A DNA stretch of 64,000 nucleotides, from positions 243,661 to 307,660 of the forward strand of contig DATMGD010000071.1 of NCBI GenBank assembly GCA_035555855.1. The letters are read 5' to 3'. This document shows, piece after piece, positions 61,119 to 64,000 of the stretch. Positions within the stretch are counted from its first letter, which is position 1; every line of letters starts with the position of its first letter. This stretch comes from Palsa-892 sp035555855. GTDB lineage: Bacteria; Pseudomonadota; Alphaproteobacteria; Rhizobiales; Xanthobacteraceae. A program made the position numbers and the translations under genes. The notes under the pieces are model-generated. The model was not told where the DNA came from. It was given only the letters and a program-made list of their open reading frames with translations, and searched no databases.

Positions 61119-62921
61119 TCATTTCAACAACACATAACTTCCAGGCGCATCGGATAGCTGTCCGTATCCTGCCCCTTTATTGCCAAGAGGTGGCGGAGAT
61201 ACGGCCGCGCCCGAATGGCTATTCAGCCATTGCACCCACGGACGCCACCACGAACCATTCTGCTCGCTGTTCCGCGCATACCACGTGTCAGGATCAATAT
61301 AACAATCGTTGTCACGATGGCGCGCAATTCGATAGTGATGCCCGCTCGCCTCCCGACCAGCGATGATGCCCGCATTATGTCCGCCGCTCGTCAAAGCGAA
61401 CGTTAAATCCAAATCCGATAGCAAGTGAAATTTGAAGACGGACCGCCACGGTGCGACGTGATCTTTCTCTGTACCTACCGCAAACATCGGTGCGCGAATA
61501 TCATGAATCGCAACCGGCCTGCCATCCACGTGGAAGCGTCCTTCAGCAAGATCGTTATAGAGGAATAGCGCGCGTAAATATTCCGAATGCATTCGATACG
61601 GCATTCGGGTCGCATCGGCATTCCAAGCCATGATGTCCATTGGCGCTGAACGCTCACCCATCAGGTAATCATGAATGATGCGTGACCAGATCAGATCATT
61701 GGAGCGCAGGATTCGAAAGGTACCCGCCATTTGCGAAGCTTCGAGATAACCGCGCTCCCACATCATATCTTCGAGAAACGCGACTTGGCTCTCATTAATG
61801 AAGAGCTTGAGTTCCCCCGCTTCGGTAAAATCGGTCTGCGCCGCGAGCATACTAAGTGTCGCGATACGATGATCTCCATCCCGCGCCATGGCCGCCGCAG
61901 CGATCGATAACAATGTGCCACCAAGGCAATAGCCAACCGCATGCACCTTACGCGCCCCGGTAATCTTGATCGCAGCATCGACCGCCGCCATAACACCATC
62001 ACGGCGATAATCGTCCATGCCAAGATTGCGATCGCTCTCGTCGGGATTTTTCCACGAAACCATGAAAACGGTGAAACCCTGCTCGACCAAAAACTTCACG
62101 AGTGAATTGTCCGGCGAAAGATCCAGAATGTAATATTTCATGATCCACGCTGGCACGATAACAATCGGCTCGGGCCGCACCGTCTCGGTTGTGGGAGAGT
62201 ACTGAATGATTTCAGCCAATCGATTCTGATAGACAACCTTACCCGGCGTAATCGCGACCGTTTCACCGACCTTGAATTTTCCGGATTCCGCGGGTGGCCT
62301 GCCCGCTCCGTAACGCGAAATATCGTCAACCATGTTGTGCCAGCCTCGTACAAGGTTCTGGCCACCGGTCTGCATTGTGCGGTCAATGACACGTGGATTT
62401 GTCAGTATGAAATTTGACGGTGCGATCATGTCGAGTAATTGCCGCACAGTAAAACGAAGCATTTCTTCATGCTGCTTGCTGACACCACGAACCCCGGTCG
62501 TCGCAACGTCCCACCACTTTTCCGCCGAGAGAAATAGCTTCACGTAAAGACTGAATGGCGCTCCGCTCCATTCCGGGCTAGCAAAGCGCGCATCGCCGTT
62601 CGTTCGTACGGGGCGAGGACCGGCATCCGTACCTTCCACGCTGCAGGGCGCGAAAGCGGAATTTTCAATCTCTCCGACAACAGTAGCCCGCAACAACTCA
62701 AGTTGCTTGCCCGGCGAGAGCGCGAGATGCGTCCACCAATCGAGATACGCTCCCGCAAGTGCAGTTGGCGAAAGCCCGCCGGTGAACGCAGCCATTGCGC
62801 TATGTAGAGAACGATCCAATCCCTGCAGTGATGCCGTTTTCGGCTCAGTCGAAGTTTCCGCAGGTTTCGTAGGCACAGCCTCTACTGCCGGCGCGGGCTC
62901 GATAAGCTTAGGATAAGCCAT
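61119..62921 (-). CDS. phaC: Class I poly(3-hydroxyalkanoate) synthase
   Basis: A 600-residue PhaC. The N-terminal domain carries DWWTHLALSPGKQLEL and related segments; the alpha/beta-hydrolase core has the lipase-like box GYCLGGT with nucleophile Cys332, the aspartate in VGTEKDHVAPWRS and the histidine in TSGGHNAGI. Length and the absence of phaE support class I. It polymerises (R)-3-hydroxyacyl-CoA into polyester granules. The ATG at 62921 (MAYPKLIEPAPA) has a GAAGGTGG site and removes a 47-codon non-conserved upstream extension. It is divergent from the universal stress protein gene across an FNR/FixK-type box. Confidence 0.93.
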   Translation of the reverse strand: MAYPKLIEPAPAVEAVPTKPAETSTEPKTASLQGLDRSLHSAMAAFTGGLSPTALAGAYLDWWTHLALSPGKQLELLRATVVGEIENSAFAPCSVEGTDAGPRPVRTNGDARFASPEWSGAPFSLYVKLFLSAEKWWDVATTGVRGVSKQHEEMLRFTVRQLLDMIAPSNFILTNPRVIDRTMQTGGQNLVRGWHNMVDDISRYGAGRPPAESGKFKVGETVAITPGKVVYQNRLAEIIQYSPTTETVRPEPIVIVPAWIMKYYILDLSPDNSLVKFLVEQGFTVFMVSWKNPDESDRNLGMDDYRRDGVMAAVDAAIKITGARKVHAVGYCLGGTLLSIAAAAMARDGDHRIATLSMLAAQTDFTEAGELKLFINESQVAFLEDMMWERGYLEASQMAGTFRILRSNDLIWSRIIHDYLMGERSAPMDIMAWNADATRMPYRMHSEYLRALFLYNDLAEGRFHVDGRPVAIHDIRAPMFAVGTEKDHVAPWRSVFKFHLLSDLDLTFALTSGGHNAGIIAGREASGHHYRIARHRDNDCYIDPDTWYARNSEQNGSWWRPWVQWLNSHSGAAVSPPPLGNKGAGYGQLSDAPGSYVLLK

Positions 62922-63038
62922 AGTTGCCACCTTCACTTTTAAAAAAATAGCACACGGCACCCACTGAGCCTTGATCCAGCGCAAACCAAGGTCGCCCTTT
63001 CGAGGCCTCATCATCACGATATCGCCGATAGGACGCTC

Positions 63039-63052
63039 TTGATTTGCGTCAA
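63039..63052. promoter_or_regulatory. FNR/FixK-type box between phaC and the universal stress gene
   Basis: TTGATTTGCGTCAA fits the FNR/FixK pattern TTGA-N6-TCAA, with 9 of 10 matches to TTGAT-N4-ATCAA. It is centred 117-128 bp from the phaC start and about 40 bp before the usp start, in a divergent promoter region. In rhizobia and related bacteria FixK-type factors induce usp-like and PHA-related genes under low oxygen. The exact transcription start sites cannot be read here. Confidence 0.5.
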
Positions 63053-63085
63053 GACGCACCACCTCCGAGGTAATTAGATGGCTAT

Positions 63086-63910
63086 ATGAACAACCCCACT
63101 GCGATCAGCGTCTATGTAACTTCGGGAAAGTCTTCCGATCAGCGCGTGCAAATTGCATGCGCACTTGCGCAGGCAATGGACGCAAGATTGTGCGGCATAG
63201 GTTGCGAATATATATCCGCGATGACTTTCGCGAATGGACCCGTCAGCAAGCGGCTCTTACAGCTTGAATGTGCGCGAGTTGAACAGGAACTCGCAAAACG
63301 TCAGCGACGATTCAGCGAGCTGGTCCTTGGTAAAGCACGTAAGATTGAATGGCGCGGCAGCAGCGATTATTCGTTGAAAGCCTTTGCCGATCAGTTGCGT
63401 GCAACCGATCTCCTGGTTCTCGGACCAGACTCAAAAGTATTAGCGGAAAGCCATTTTAATCCAGCGACTATCATTCTCCAAGCTGGCCGCCCTGTTCTAT
63501 TCGTGCCGGATAATTCAAAAAACGTCACCCTGAATCGGATTCTGATTGCTTGGAAAGACAGCCGTGAGTCGCGGCGCGCACTCGCAGATTCCCTCCCTTA
63601 TCTCAAGAAAGCGAAAGATACCCTCCTACTCGGCGTTCGCGAAAATGAACAGAGCAAGAAGCAAATTGAAGGTATTCTTTCCGATGTTAGCAATTATCTC
63701 GCCCATCACGGGATTCCCTGCAAAATGAAGGCCGTTCGGCCCGCTAAACAAACTGCAGCAAAAGAAATTCTATCGCAGGCAAAGAATTTCAAACCCGGAC
63801 TGATCGTTGCTGGTGCTTATGGAAGAAGTCGGGTCGGCGAATGGGTTTTCGGCGGTGTCACCAAGACACTGCTGGAAACTTCCTCCTGTGCCTGCTTATT
63901 TTCTCACTGA
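63086..63910 (+). CDS. Tandem universal stress protein (UspA family)
   Basis: A 274-residue protein with two Usp-like halves. The second half shows the nucleotide-binding pattern LNRILIAWKDSRESRRALADSLPYLKKA and ends in IVAGAYGRSRVGEWVFGGVTKTLLETSSCACLFSH, equivalent to the G2xG9G[ST] ATP-binding loop. The first half (residues about 5-140) keeps AISVYVTSGKSSDQRVQIACALAQAM. Such proteins act in stress survival and are often induced by low oxygen. It is divergent from phaC with a FixK-type box in between. Confidence 0.88.
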   Translation: MNNPTAISVYVTSGKSSDQRVQIACALAQAMDARLCGIGCEYISAMTFANGPVSKRLLQLECARVEQELAKRQRRFSELVLGKARKIEWRGSSDYSLKAFADQLRATDLLVLGPDSKVLAESHFNPATIILQAGRPVLFVPDNSKNVTLNRILIAWKDSRESRRALADSLPYLKKAKDTLLLGVRENEQSKKQIEGILSDVSNYLAHHGIPCKMKAVRPAKQTAAKEILSQAKNFKPGLIVAGAYGRSRVGEWVFGGVTKTLLETSSCACLFSH

Positions 63911-63919
63911 GGGGATTCG

Positions 63920-64000
63920 ATGTCGATCTCATCAAAAGCCCTTCTTGCCACGATCGTACTTATTCTCGCCATCGGGCTGACTATCGCCTGCTCGATCATC
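63920..64000 (+). CDS. Start of a membrane protein, truncated by the window edge
   Basis: 27 codons are visible: MSISSKALLATIVLILAIG then LTIACSII, one hydrophobic helix. It begins 9 nt after the usp stop behind a GAGGGG site, so it is likely co-transcribed with usp. Too little is present to assign a family. Confidence 0.6.
   Translation, partial: MSISSKALLATIVLILAIGLTIACSII

Noticed and set aside
1..64000. CRISPR arrays, insertion sequences, prophage genes, tRNA and rRNA genes
   Set aside because: No regularly spaced repeats, transposase or integrase motifs, or cloverleaf/rRNA sequences were recognised on reading through the window.

Overview
The window looks like the chromosome of a GC-rich alphaproteobacterium, most likely order Hyphomicrobiales (Bradyrhizobium/Xanthobacteraceae-like). 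The basis is a fused MrpA/MrpB antiporter subunit, a phosphatidylcholine-forming PmtA-type methyltransferase next to ornithine-lipid enzymes (OlsB/OlsA), an Aap-type amino acid transporter, many Bug/TctC receptors and DUF3300/DUF4344 proteins. Species assignment is inference. No rRNA, tRNA, CRISPR array, insertion sequence or phage gene was recognised.

Region 1 (1-5811, minus strand): a Mrp/Mnh-type multisubunit Na+/H+ antiporter operon, mrpAB-C-D-E-F-G, with every gene overlapping the next by 1-4 nt; mrpG runs off the window edge.

Region 2 (5990-26518): a catabolic island. A long minus-strand gene series runs from a flavin reductase and HpaB-type monooxygenase through a cupin, a UbiD decarboxylase, a TctCBA tripartite transporter, an aldehyde dehydrogenase, a ThDP enzyme, UbiX (which makes the prenyl-FMN cofactor of UbiD) and a TIGR02444 protein. 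An amidase is divergent. Beyond it lie a DUF2848 protein, a MarR regulator, a second tripartite transporter and a 997-residue enzyme that joins three subunits of HcnABC / hydroxyproline-dehydrogenase-type complexes in one chain. A shared palindrome, GCTTT-N5-AAAGC, precedes four transcription units and suggests one MarR regulon. The substrate is unknown; a carboxylated (hetero)aromatic compound such as pyrrole-2-carboxylate is one testable idea.

Region 3 (26724-36900): a phosphate-stress and lipid region. Behind a good Pho-box-like sequence come a PlcP-like metallophosphoesterase, an Agt-like glycolipid glycosyltransferase, PmtA and OlsB, with OlsA convergent. Next are a CYTH-CHAD protein and, convergent to it, ppx and ppk1. 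Together these would replace phospholipids by glycolipids and ornithine lipids and manage polyphosphate.

Region 4 (36960-44947): a GntR regulator, an orphan Bug receptor, a two-subunit CoA-transferase and acetoacetyl-CoA synthetase, divergent from a TauD-type dioxygenase and a flavin monooxygenase.

Region 5 (44986-52303): a GntR regulator, an AapJQMP-type amino acid ABC transporter with an intercistronic hairpin, a class V aminotransferase and an L-threonine aldolase, all on the minus strand.

Region 6 (52858-57177): a signalling trio: a double-receiver hybrid histidine kinase, a single-domain response regulator, and a class III adenylate cyclase with a receiver and two histidine-kinase dimerisation-like segments but no kinase ATPase domain.

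Region 7 (57232-64000): a DUF4344 putative metallopeptidase, a DUF3300 secreted protein, a formylglycine-generating enzyme homologue with both catalytic cysteines, a class I PHA synthase and, divergent from it across an FNR/FixK-type box, a tandem universal stress protein and the start of a membrane protein.
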